Assembly: GCA_907165135.1 (NCBI GenBank)
Contig: OU015568.1
Coordinates: 194,501-258,500 of the forward strand
Length of the DNA stretch: 64,000 nucleotides
Source: Oikopleura dioica
Taxonomy: Eukaryota; Chordata; Appendicularia; Copelata; Oikopleuridae
Reading direction: 5' to 3'
Shown: piece after piece, positions 23,980-33,816 of the stretch
How the letters are laid out: the number at the start of each line of letters is the position of its first letter
Numbering within the stretch: the stretch's first letter is position 1
Translations under genes and position numbers: made by a program
Notes under the pieces: generated by a model
Told to the model about the DNA's origin: nothing
The model's input: only the letters and a program-made list of their open reading frames with translations
Database searches by the model: none

Positions 23980-24786
23980 AGATACAATCGTCACTGCTAC
24001 TTATGGTCTATTCGACGATGTCCCCGACGAAGTTATACTGCTGGAACTATCGTACCGGTGCTGATCGAGGTACTCTTCCTTGATTTTCAAGCCACCTGAT
24101 TCCCGTTCTTTAGATCTAACCGTGCCTAAATCGTACGTTTTTCTCTTCGCGCTTGCTGGCTTGCAGAGCATTATTTACAGGTACTTGATTCAACCACAAA
24201 ATTGAGCTTAATTTTGATCTTGCAGGGCAATTTGCTGAGTCTCCCTCTGCCGCAGCTTCCAATGATCGTCGGGAAGAAGCCCGAAATTCCGAGACTGGAG
24301 AGGAACTACATCGTCCGACTTATCAAAGAAAACAGGAGAAAAGGCCAACAAGCACTGATGGATTATCTCCGCTCCAACCGTAAGACAACTCTTCTTGATA
24401 GGCTTCTTTTGAGCCCGATTCAGAGTACTGCATCTTCTACAACCACGAAGGAGGCGACCAGAACGCGATTTTCGTCGAAAGCGTTTTGAGATATGGTCTG
24501 CCTGTGAATTTCCGAGCCGCTGTACTTATCCCTGCCAAGCCCAGAAAGCTCCGTGAGCGATTAAATAAGGTAGGGCAGAGCGTAGAAAGTCAGCAGAGTG
24601 ATACCCTTATCATATAACATTGTGTCTTCGTTCCGAATTCTCAATTCTTTGTTTCAGATTTACTCGGAGCTGGATTCCGCCAATTTCAGCAACACGGCAA
24701 ACGGGAGATGTAGGTCTAAAATTCGACACAGGCGACTACTACCCTTGCGTTATTTGCCGCATCCCGGGCGATATCGTCGAATCTTC
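23980..24786 (+). CDS. Unrecognised protein, several exons
   Basis: Coding-like pieces on the plus strand: GDTIVTATYGLFDDVPDEVI after a ttctag acceptor near 23977; LPQLPMIVGKKPEIPRLERN and YIVRLIKENRRKGQQALMDY from about 24249; then in another frame EPDSEYCIFYNHEGGDQNAI and RYGLPVNFRAAVLIPAKPRK; and after an intron near 24570-24657 a tail with GDVGLKFDTGDYYPCVICRI ending at TAA 24789 or just before. The frame change near 24410 lacks a usable intron. The Cys pair in YPCVICR could bind metal. Family not recognised. Confidence 0.4.
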
Positions 24787-25002
24787 CTAAAAAAAACATG
24801 AATTTTTACATGTCGTTTAAATCCTTATTTCACTCTTCTAACAATATCTTCATCAAATACTACTGTAACTGGGATAAACTATTGTTTCTCTACTTGAACT
24901 CTTTTTATTTTTTTCGTGCAAAAAAGTATTTATCGCCTTTTAAAGTTCATGATAATTCTTTCGTTTGAGCAATAATTGGTCAAATAACTATTCATAAAAT
25001 TC

Positions 25003-25518
25003 ATGATGTTAAAAACTTATATCAGAGAAAGAAATTTTAAGAAAAAGAAGGATAAGCTCGGCTCCTTCTTGGGGATGCCTAGTTGGATGTTTCCGCTCGA
25101 CGAGAGAATAAAGGGACTGCATCCGATTCTGAAGAACTACGCGCACGCGGAGTGCTTTTTTCTTGAGTACGAGCCTACGAAGGGCGCTCATATCGATCCC
25201 CATTTCGACGAAAACTGGCTTTGGCTAGGTTGTAGCCGATCGTGAATTTCAATTAATTGAAAGCGCTAGTTCTATCTTCATTAAAAGGGCGAATCTATCA
25301 TGTGTCTGTCTTTGCTGAGCGATAGTGTTATGACTCTGTCTCGTCAAGTCTCGCCAGGGCGACTCGTTGAAATCCCTGTCCCGATTCCTCCCCGCTCGCT
25401 GCTTGTCCTCTCCGGCGATAGTCGCCATAAGCTCAAGCACAGTATCAAGCTAGAGTTAGCCATTTTAAAGAAGGAACGATATGTTTCGATTGCTTATTCT
25501 ACACATCGTAAAATATAA
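25003..25518 (+). CDS. ALKBH4: ALKBH4-like 2-oxoglutarate/Fe(II) dioxygenase
   Basis: ALKBH4 is an AlkB-family dioxygenase that removes methyl groups, known to act on methylated actin Lys84 and to affect actomyosin. Exon 25003-25227 has RNFKKKKDKLGSFLGMPSW, then FLEYEPTKGAHIDPHFDENW with the HxD iron ligands (HID). Exon 25288-25518 has GESIMCLSLLSDSVMTLS, IPVPIPPRSLLVLSGDSRHK and LKHSI (distal His), then KKERYVSIAY. These align in order with the human protein. The join keeps frame as WLWL-GESIM only with intron 25228-25287, which begins GG and ends AG. The N-terminal Cys-rich part of the human protein (about 100 residues) is not seen upstream; the protein starts at the tandem ATG or an exon was missed. 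Confidence 0.85.
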
Positions 25519-25599
25519 CTGTACAAAATACATTGTCCAAGTATTTCAAAAAGCCTGAGTTCAGGAAGAGAAAACGGTGTATTTTCCTTGACTCCGCGG

Positions 25600-26625
25600 T
25601 ATGTTTCGTTCAGGTATATTATACGATGTGTAGAATTAACTGGCAACTGGCCAACTCTATTTTCCAGGGAGAACATATAACGTCTCGCCGTTTGCGCATG
25701 GCCATCCGAGACCTGTCCGAGAAATTTATTGAAGAGAATCGACGCTTATTACAGCCTGCCTTGAGAGCTGGACTTATCTTCTTGCTGCTTCTACACATGA
25801 TGGAGGCATTGGAGGGTAGGTCCTTTATTTATTTAATTTTAGTTGACATTTTCTTTCTTTCAATAAATGCGGAAATAAGTATTCTCTCGCTCATTATAAT
25901 CTTTATTCGTTCGATTTTTTCAAGTTAATTCATAATTTCTAGCTGTCGTCAACTCATCGAAAAAGAAGTCAACGAGCTTTCCCAAGAGCCTCCTGGAATT
26001 TTCCGCTCAGCGTCTGTGGAGGTCTGTTGGCAGCTAGTGAACCTGTACCGGATATTTCCCTTTTTTCTTCATTTTTTTTATCTTCCTTTTGCTTGCACAG
26101 TTCAAGTGCCAATCCAAGAACTTCCCGTGCGCGATACCTACTGTGGCATTACTTGTTATCAGGTTTAATTTCAATACGATTCTATATTCAATTACGCTAT
26201 ATCTCTTTATAAACACAGGTCTTATCAAATCTAAACAGGGAATTCGCTGGTGCTTGGAAGGCGGAATCAAAATGCACTTGACTTACAACTAGCCTTTACG
26301 AAACGCGGACAGGTTCGAACTCGGATCGATTGTACCCCGAGTCACCGAATTCGATAAACTCGATGCCATCGTAAGTTTCCAATAACCAACACTTGTTCTT
26401 ATCTTTCTCCCAAGGACAAGCCCAACCGCCTAGTCATCCCCGGCCGAATCGAGAAGAATCGCATCGTCAGATCAAAAAAGAGCGACAGAATCGAGTTGAC
26501 GACCACTACTACGACTGAAAGATTTATAGCCCCTTGGGCCATGTCAGACCTTGCCATAAGGCTCATCTTCCCGACTATATTTTACTTGTGCTTTTGTTTC
26601 TTTTTTGAAGTTCTGAATCTCTAGC
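25600..26625 (+). CDS. Unrecognised protein with hydrophobic segments
   Basis: Plus-strand coding-like pieces: RRLRMAIRDLSEKFIEENRR then LLQPALRAGLIFLLLLHMME ending at a gtagg donor near 25816; CRQLIEKEVNELSQEPPGIF after ttctag near 25943; VPIQELPVRDTYCGITCYQ before gttta near 26163; NREFAGAWKAES near 26232; FELGSIVPRVTEFDKLDAI before gtaag near 26371; and DKPNRLVIPGRIEKNRIVRS to a C-terminal membrane segment (AIRLIFPTIFYLCFCFFF) ending near 26624. Most joins have GT-AG signals but one frame carries a stop. A single-pass or tail-anchored membrane protein is likely. The end is faintly like the last helix of ligand-gated channels, which I do not accept. Confidence 0.4.
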
Positions 26626-26715
26626 AGTTCAATTAATACTCCCTGAAATACCCAACATAGAACGTTTTACTATATTTTCTAATAACTTGCAACTTTATCG
26701 TTTTCTTTTTTAGAA

Positions 26716-29700
26716 ATGGCCGAAACAACGAAAGAGATGAAATTTGTTCTTCGATATTTACGAAGAACAAAACGATTTGAAACACTCGAAGCTCTTGGAG
26801 TTCCCGGTCTTCCTGTTCCAACAAGCAAGGACGACGAGCCGAAAATTCTGTAAGTATTTTCTCATGAACATCACATTATCTCACGCTTACTTTAGGCCGC
26901 GAACAAGCGAAGAAAATCTCGGTGATGAGACGGGACTCAACTTCATGGATGCATCGGACGACAGCATTTTACACCCGAAAGCACATCACAGTCATCCGAA
27001 CGATGTCTTCGAGCCCAACGACTCCGAGATCGCGATTATAGAAAGCGAGCTCCCCGCTTGTGACGACTCCGTGACGACGTCGAGTCAACTTTTTCAGAGA
27101 CTACTGGACGATGACAGCTTGGCGATTCCAGAATTAAATTCAGAAAGTGTTTCTGAACCCGGCCCAGCGCCACAGGAAAGGGCTTGAATGAGTTTGAAGG
27201 AAAAGTAACGAGTTAGTGTTTTTGTATTGAACTCGACAAAAGCCCTAATTGAAGCTGCTGTTCACAACGGGAGATCTGCAAAGTAAACTTTCCACAAGAA
27301 GCCTCGAATTTAATAAGGACCTTTTCGCGGATCTCGATGGCCCGATGATATCAAAAGAAAACCAAAGAAACAAGTCGAGAGGCCTTCCGACGACTGGAAA
27401 TAAACGAACAGTCACATATGGGAAGAAATACTGGAGACAGAAATTTAATGAAGACGACCCTGACGACGATTTCAGTCAAGAGCTGACATCGCAGTACTTC
27501 CTCAAACTTCAAACTCAAAAATCAATGAAAAAAAATGCTATTCAAGCGAAAGAAAAAGTTCAAAACGGTGACGAAGACGATGAATTCGATTTCTCCGCGT
27601 ACAAGCCTCCACCAAAGAGCTCATTCAAACCTCCCTCGAAGAACGCATCGAAGATCCAAAATTCAGTTGAGTTGCTGAAACGATTTGATCAATCTGTCGC
27701 TACTTCACTCTTCACAACAGGAGCAGGTTCTAGCATTGCTCTTCCTGGAGTTCCTTTACCAAACAATATCCAGTTTCCTTCAGTATCTGCCAGTCCGAAA
27801 AATCCACTCAAGGAAGTCAGAAATGGTGAGAAAGCGATTGCAGCTGCGGACGGAAAGAAAGGAGCGCTTTCTGAGATAGATATGAATCAGATGGTTCCTG
27901 AGAGTCCGAGAGAAACGAGCTTGGATCTTTCGTTCGATCCGTCGCAAGCCCTTTTCTCCAATTCGCCTTATGGAGCGAGTCCGATTTACAAGTCCCAAGA
28001 GACGAATAAACCAAAGAAATCCTCCGAAAATTTGAGGAAGGATATCTTTCGAGGTTTGGACGATTCCTTCGAATTCAATGGATCCCAAACTGGACTCGGA
28101 GTCCCTGAAGCTGCCTTGCAAGCAGTCCGGGCTGCTGGCCCTGGAAGCAAGAACACTGGCTTGCAGAACTCTATCAAGGCGAAAATTGATGAATCGGCAA
28201 TTGGTGCAAGTCAGCAGCTCTTGAATACATCTAACGAGCCCGCGGCTTCTGCCAAGACTGCCGATGTTGACGGCGAGTTAAGTCAGGATTTGTTTTCACA
28301 GTCGTTGGCAGTTGGATCGTTAATTCCTCCTCCGAAAGCTCCAGAACAAAAAGAAGCAAAGAGAAAGAGACTTGATGAATTCATGGCGAAATTTGTTTCC
28401 GAAACTTGTCGAAATTCTATTCATCTGCCCACCAGTCTGCGTCATCCTCCTCTTGAATCGTTGTGGGAGGAGTATAGAGATCTGCCAGACGAACCAACCG
28501 CGGAGACACAAGAATCGGATCGTCAACCTTCTCAGCCGCCACGCAAGTACAGTGGGTTGCGCAGGTAGTTGCCCCCTAAAGTGCGGGTGAAGGGGCAACC
28601 AATCCTGCAATCACTTTGAGCGAGTCTAGAAAGGAACAATAGAAAAAGCGCGGGCAAAGGGGCAACCAAAGCTGCAATCGCAAAGGGGCAACCAACTGCG
28701 CAACCCACTGTACGTCTATATTCAACGCTTACCAGAGCCGAAGCCAGAAGAAGTGAATGAAAATTTGCCTTGCTATCAGCCTTGTGTTAATTTCTTTCAT
28801 CCGGAAAGTGACTCCATTATGCACAAATACGCTCTTCTTGCGGATAAACTGCGTCTCAGAAGCCAATTAGAAGAAACGCAAGCAAAATTGACCAGCATCG
28901 AAAGATCTTCTTCATTCGTCATTCCAGTAAAATCGGCTGCAAAGAACAATTCGAAGCACAGTACTCTCATCCCTACCCGAAGGAACAAATCCGTCAAATC
29001 TCCAGATCTTGCTCTTTGTCCGATGATTGCGGACTATACTGCAGAAGATGAAGACTTTGATATGGACCTTGACGAAGGAACAGAAGATCGTGTCATGACC
29101 GCGGAAGAAATCAAGCAATTAAAGGCAATGATCAAAAAGATCGACGAGGAGATCGATTGTCGGAAGAAATGTCAAGAAAATCGTTACGGAGTGCTGTTCC
29201 AAAGCAAGAAACACTACAACCAAAGAGGCAAGACGATTCCTGTGAGTCAGTTCAAGCCTCAAGTAAATACAGAGGATAAGCCTGCTGATCCAGTGCGAAA
29301 TTTCAACTTGCTCGACTTTTGGCCAAAGGAAGATATTCTAGCTGGTAAGAAAACGTCCGACGATGGAACTTTCAGCTGCGCAGCAGACGGAACTTTCGGC
29401 TCGCGACATATCCAGCGCACTCTTCACAGCTCGACGATCAACAGATCGCTCCACTCTAAATTGTCAATCAACTGGGTAGAAAATCACGCAAAACTCGTCA
29501 AGCAAAAGCTCGCTGGATACAACAACTATCTCGATCACGAATTGCGCGAAAAGGTCTTCACCCCCGACGCGTTAGTCGACCAACTCCGACTGAGGGCTGA
29601 CTTGGAATTTATCGACGGAAAGAGAAGTCTCATTGTGAAGATTTCCGAGCATGAAGTTTCTCCAGCTATGCCTGCTGTTCTTTACATTTCTTCCAAAGAA

Positions 29701-31251
29701 CCTCTCAGGTATTTCGTTTCCCTTAAGACGCTTTTTATAAATCTGAATAGACTATCAGACGGCTGGTACGAAATCAAATGCGATGGCGATGCTTTGATAA
29801 AGCAACGTCTTGAAAAACTACCAATCGGTTCCAAAATCCTCATTTGTGGTGCAACTCTTGCCAGAGACGCTCAAGCTTCACACCCGTTGAAGAATATTTC
29901 CGAAATTCAAATAACCGCCAATTCCACGAAGCGCGTCAAATGGCATACGAAACTTGGGCCGTTTTTTAAAAGCGTTCCGCCTTCGACATTATCTTCCATT
30001 TCCTCCTCTGGCGGGAGTATTTACAAGCTGAAGCTGAAAATAACAAGAAAGTACCCAGATATTTGGCTTCAAGACAAACCAGGAGATAGACGAGTAGTTT
30101 TTTCAAAAAGACAGCGAGATCGATGGCTTGCTCAGAAAGAAAAAGATCTGGACAAGCAAAGAGAATCGCTAGCAGCAAGTATTAGGTATTATTACGATAA
30201 AATAGAGGATTTTATTCAATTTTTCGAAGGAAGAAACATCGAGAAAGCCTCAACGAAGATCTATCCAACTTGAAAATGAAAGAAATCCGCGTACTAGAAG
30301 ATCCAGAAGAGATTTACACCGCGGTGACACTTTCAAAAGACCGAGAACATACATTTTCGAACTTGACTGAAGAGCAACGGCAGAAATACCGAAGTAAGCA
30401 CGCCTTTTTACGTTCAACAATTCCCAATCACGCTTTTTTCAGAATTCGCCGAAGAGCAAAAGTTCAAGATAAACGAATCTCTCGAACGTGAGCTGCGACA
30501 ATCAAGAGGAAAAACGACGAAGAAATTGAGATTTAAAGTCAAGGAGGGAAATAGAACAAGTATTCTGCAAATCGACGAGAGCAAACTGCGCGACGAATCT
30601 TTGAAAGCGGGATCTATCGGTAATTTGAGCGTTTTAAGTCCCAATCTCAAAAATGTGGATTTTAGTGATCGTTGAAATGGCAAACATCGGATATAGAGGC
30701 CAAATCGTAATCCAGAAAAACGGGACCGTCCGTGTTTTTGATCACGAATCCGTGAAACCTGAGTTGCCCGCAGAATACTCAAAAATCCTCCACGAAATCC
30801 CTGTGACCACGAAAGAGGTTGACATCGTCGGAATCGTTGTTCATCTTACACCTTCCTCATGCGTACTTGCTGATAATAAGAAGCAGTTTGTCACTGTCCA
30901 GTTAGACAAAAGTACTTGGGACTTCGAAGCTCTCAACAAAATTGTTCTTGTCGGAGCTGTACTCGGTAATTATCTGTCAAACAAACACTCTTAACTAGCC
31001 AACTCTTAGCGTTTAAAAATTTGGAAGTCGGCCGCCAAAAAGCAGCGCAACTCAAATATACCCACGTTTCCGAAGTACTTTCGAAGTTGTCCGACTTTCA
31101 GGGCTCTAGCGGCGCGCTTTTCAACCTCTTCAATGCTTACAACAAGGTGCTCGCTCGCTCCGGTCACGAGAACCTCATTTCTGCCTTTCGATCTTCTTCC
31201 AAATCTTCGTCCTTTTCTACACCAACGCGCCCATGCCGAATTCTTCAATAA
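26716..31251 (+). CDS. BRCA2: BRCA2 homolog (RAD51 loader)
   Basis: BRCA2 loads RAD51 onto single-stranded DNA in homologous recombination. Seen: a BRC-like repeat (LFTTGDLQSKLSTRSLEFNK then DLFADL, from 27255), a second weaker one (SLFTTGAGSSIAL near 27709), the helical domain (WVENHAKLVKQKLAGYNNYL, LVDQLRLRADLE), OB1 (LSDGWYEIKCDGDALI; GSKILICGATLA; ITANSTKRVKWHTKLG), a Lys/Glu-rich tower-like helix pair with OB2, and OB3 (KEVDIVGIVVHLTPSSCVLA). Exons that join in frame include 26716-26849, 26896-27175, 27255-28564, 28686-30185, 30230-30393, 30443-30619, 30666-30965 and 31010-31251. Intron 27176-27254 is GA-AG and makes the first two exons part of BRCA2; without it they would be a separate gene. 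Intron 28565-28685 lies inside a MITE. Only two BRC-like repeats is few compared with eight in human. Confidence 0.92.
28550..28710. mobile_element. TA-flanked MITE inside BRCA2, overlapping an intron
   Basis: The 161-bp element has inverted ends CAGTGGGTTGCGCAG...TTGCCCC and their complement GGGGCAA...CTGCGCAACCCACTG, flanked by TA (28548-28549 and 28711-28712). Inside are three repeats of ggggcaaccaa. Taking out the element and one TA joins the two long BRCA2 frames as ...PPRK-YVYIQRLPE... without a break. Alternatively a GT-AG intron at 28565-28685 inside it also keeps frame and leaves both element ends as coding sequence. Confidence 0.85.
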
Positions 31252-31596
31252 AGCCTACGACGCCCGTTACTTCCAGAAAACCGCTCGGAAATGCCCATCG
31301 AATCAGCTGGAAATGACAGAAGAGAAGTCGTCCCGCACGAGCTTCCCTTCCAACCTAACCTCAAATTAATCAAGTTCAATATTATTAAGTCTCATCCCCT
31401 TCCTGTCCCATTTTTCTCGCTTCCATGAAACATGTTCGATAAGTTAACAAATCACTTATTATTGAATATTACTATTATATGTGTGTCAATTATTTGATTT
31501 TTGCAAATAAAACTCACTCACGAATCCACTCAAAACATGTCTTGAAAGGGCTGAATTCTTTCAGCAGAAATTCTAAATGTCTCAGTTTTCAGAGAA
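31252..31596. other. Intergenic, BRCA2 to zinc-finger gene
   Basis: Contains the likely BRCA2 3' untranslated region; AATAAA occurs near 31507. An overlapping frame to 31369 (FFNKAYDARYFQKTARK) might be an alternative BRCA2 end. The stretch ends in gttttcag four bases before the next ATG. Confidence 0.4.
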
Positions 31597-32514
31597 ATGG
31601 CAAGGGTGAGGCGCAACGTTCGTTGGCTCAAGAAATATTTGAAGAAGACTGAAAATGAAAAGAGAGGTTTGAAGAAATTCCAATTTCTCCCGTCATTTTA
31701 TATTTTTAGTTGAGGCCAAGCCGGTGAAGTTGAGTTTTACGATCCAGAAAGCGCCGGAGAGGAAGAAAATCGAAATTGAGCCGCCGAAACCGAAGAAAAC
31801 AGAACAAACGAAGGATGTTGAAGAGCGGAAGACTGTTGAAGTACCAAAAGAATTTCAGAAAATTGCCAAGAAGTTTGGACTGCCGGAAGATCACCTCGAA
31901 TTCTTCTACGAGCACCGTGATTCCTTCAACTGGGAAATGAAGAAAGAATTCGTCGTTCATTGCAGCGAGCGTGGCTGCAAATTGATTGTTAACGAAGCTA
32001 GAGGATGTCTAAATGAGCACATGATCTCTGTTCACGATTATAAAGACATTCCTTGTGGTAAAATCGACTGTGCCTTCATTGCTAACTCTCAAAAGACTCT
32101 CAAAATGCACCATAGCAAATTTCATGGACACGAACAGAAACCAACCAAAGACGCACGGCTCTCTTGCCCTTATTCTTCCTGCAAATGTGTTTGCAAGGAT
32201 TCCCATAATTTGAGAAATCATGTTAACATTCACCGAAATATTGTGTTTTCCTGTAATTTCTGCCCTTTCAGAGCAGTCCAGCATAAAAATTATCTCTTCA
32301 CCTCAAGTCGCACTTCAACATCCGAGATTCTGTGTGTGAGATCTGCTCTAGTTCCTTTGCAACTCTCAGTCGTTTGAACGAGCATAAAATGCGAACGCAC
32401 AATAATGATGGTTTCGCTTGTGAAGACTGTGACTTTTCCTGTATGAAAAATTCTCAATATGTGAAACACCGCAAATCTTGCACAGAACGGCTCAAACACT
32501 CCAGAATCCTTTGA
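31597..32514 (+). CDS. C2H2 zinc-finger protein (frame break near 32285)
   Basis: Exon 31597-31666 (MARVRRNVRWLKKYLKKTEN) joins by a GT-AG intron to an exon from 31710 with a Lys/Glu/Pro-rich linker, then a run of C2H2-type fingers: C-x4-C...H-x4-H (CSERGCKLIVNEARGCLNEH), CGKIDCAFIANSQKTLKMHH, CPYSSCKCVCKDSHNLRNHV, CNFCPFRAVQH..., CEICSSSFATLSRLNEHKMR and CEDCDFSCMKNSQYVKHRKS. The fourth finger is interrupted: five A after cat give a frameshift, while six would produce a perfect C-x2-C-x12-H-x3-H finger continuing LSLHLKSH. Likely a nuclear DNA-binding factor; orthology not determined. A pyrimidine-AG precedes the ATG by four bases. Confidence 0.75.
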
Positions 32515-33481
32515 ATTTTTCGAATAAAACTCACTCACTCGCGATAGAATAGTTTTCTCAATGGTTCTCCTAAAATATATTTGTTGCTCTTTCAGAGTTT
32601 TTGTACAGAAATTTTTTTATCAGAAAATCTCGGTTTCTCGATTCAAGTTCCAAAATTCCCTCGATAAGAAACAGCCAATGGACGCGCCTTTATTCGCTTT
32701 TTTGCGCGTGAAATTCATTTCAAATTGAAAAATAAGAGAAAACTAGAAGAATTTCCTAAATAAACGAAAGAACACTTTTTTAAGAGATTTTTGAAATTGG
32801 TTCCGTCATTTGGTTCCTACTTTTTCTCGATATTTTTAATACAGACTTTACTCGAGCTTAAAATCTAGCAGTTATTAGGTTGTGATTGTTCTCTTATTTT
32901 ATTTCTATGATAATAACTAACTATTTGCATTTTTCAGAAGTGATATGAGAAAATGAGAGCCGTAAGGGAAGCAAAGCAAAGCCTCTCAAAGCTGAAGATA
33001 TGAAAAAAAGGTAAGAATCATCTTCAAATAAGAAAAAAATAGACAAAATCGCTTTGAATTAATCGATTTTCGGGCTCGTTCTTTGAATAATCAGGTGTTT
33101 CACGCGTTTTATGACGGATAAAGCTCGGCTCGACAACCTATTAAGAAAACCTGAGTCAGGGCCCCAGATAGTTTGGATGAAAAGCCGCGTGGCCGCTTTC
33201 TTATAAGTGAATCCGCAAAGCGGCTTCGCAAAATAACCTGCTCCCATCATCAAAAAAGCCGCGGAGGGCTTATAGATAGAAATAATTCAGATACTAACTC
33301 AGGTTTTTTCAATTTGTTATTGATTTTTGTAGCTTTACCTTTCTTGAAAGGCATAAAACAGGCGCTTATACATAAATACTTGGAGATATAGACCGAAATT
33401 CGAAATTTTGATTGGTTTCTTTAATATTTCCTTTCTTTGAGCGTCTTTCATTAATTTCCAGAGCTAAAATGAACTTTTAGA
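32515..33481. other. Gene-poor stretch or 5' exons of the next gene
   Basis: A possible first exon near 32954 (MRAVREAKQSLSKLK, donor gtaag near 33011) could belong to the small gene ending at 33714. Between 33060 and 33310 two short blocks (aacctgagtcag and ctaactcaggtttt) are inverted copies around a GC-rich centre with gcggct repeats, possibly an undelimited MITE. Confidence 0.3.
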
Positions 33482-33714
33482 GGCGAGAATATTCGGCGAA
33501 AATGCGAGAGAAGCTGGAAACGACTTTCTCGACAGCGACGAAAACGAGCGACATCGTCAAGCTTCTTTTATCCGCGAACAAAATCGTTTCCTCAGACACA
33601 AGAAAAGCGAACATGGCTCCATTCTGCATCGTGCTAGAAAACGTCCTCACCAAAATCATGGAGCTCATTATAAAGTTCGAAGAGAGAACTCTTCTTTACA
33701 CTGTAACTGATTAA
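33482..33714 (+). CDS. Small helical protein ORF
   Basis: Follows a pyrimidine/AG near 33480 and reads MREKLETTFSTATKTSDIVK, LLLSANKIVSSDTRKANMAP, then VLENVLTKIMELIIKFEERT to TAA 33714. The helix-rich pattern with Leu/Ile heptads suggests a small coiled-coil subunit such as those in vesicle-tethering or BLOC/BORC-type complexes, but I cannot assign it. An upstream exon near 32954 may belong to it. AATAAA lies near 33760. Confidence 0.4.
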
Positions 33715-33816
33715 AATATTTTAATTTTGATTTTTTTAACATTTTAATTTTTCACTTCAATAAACACTCCACGCCTACAAAAAGCGGATCTTCAAGAGTT
33801 TTCATTTCAGAAATAA

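Noticed and set aside
26560..26625. Last transmembrane helix of a ligand-gated ion channel
   Set aside because: Only a vague hydrophobic likeness; no Cys-loop, pore helix or ligand-binding motifs upstream.
30620..30665. Stop codon and frameshift in BRCA2 near 30655
   Set aside because: A 46-bp GT-AG intron joins KAGSI to VIVEMANIGY in frame.
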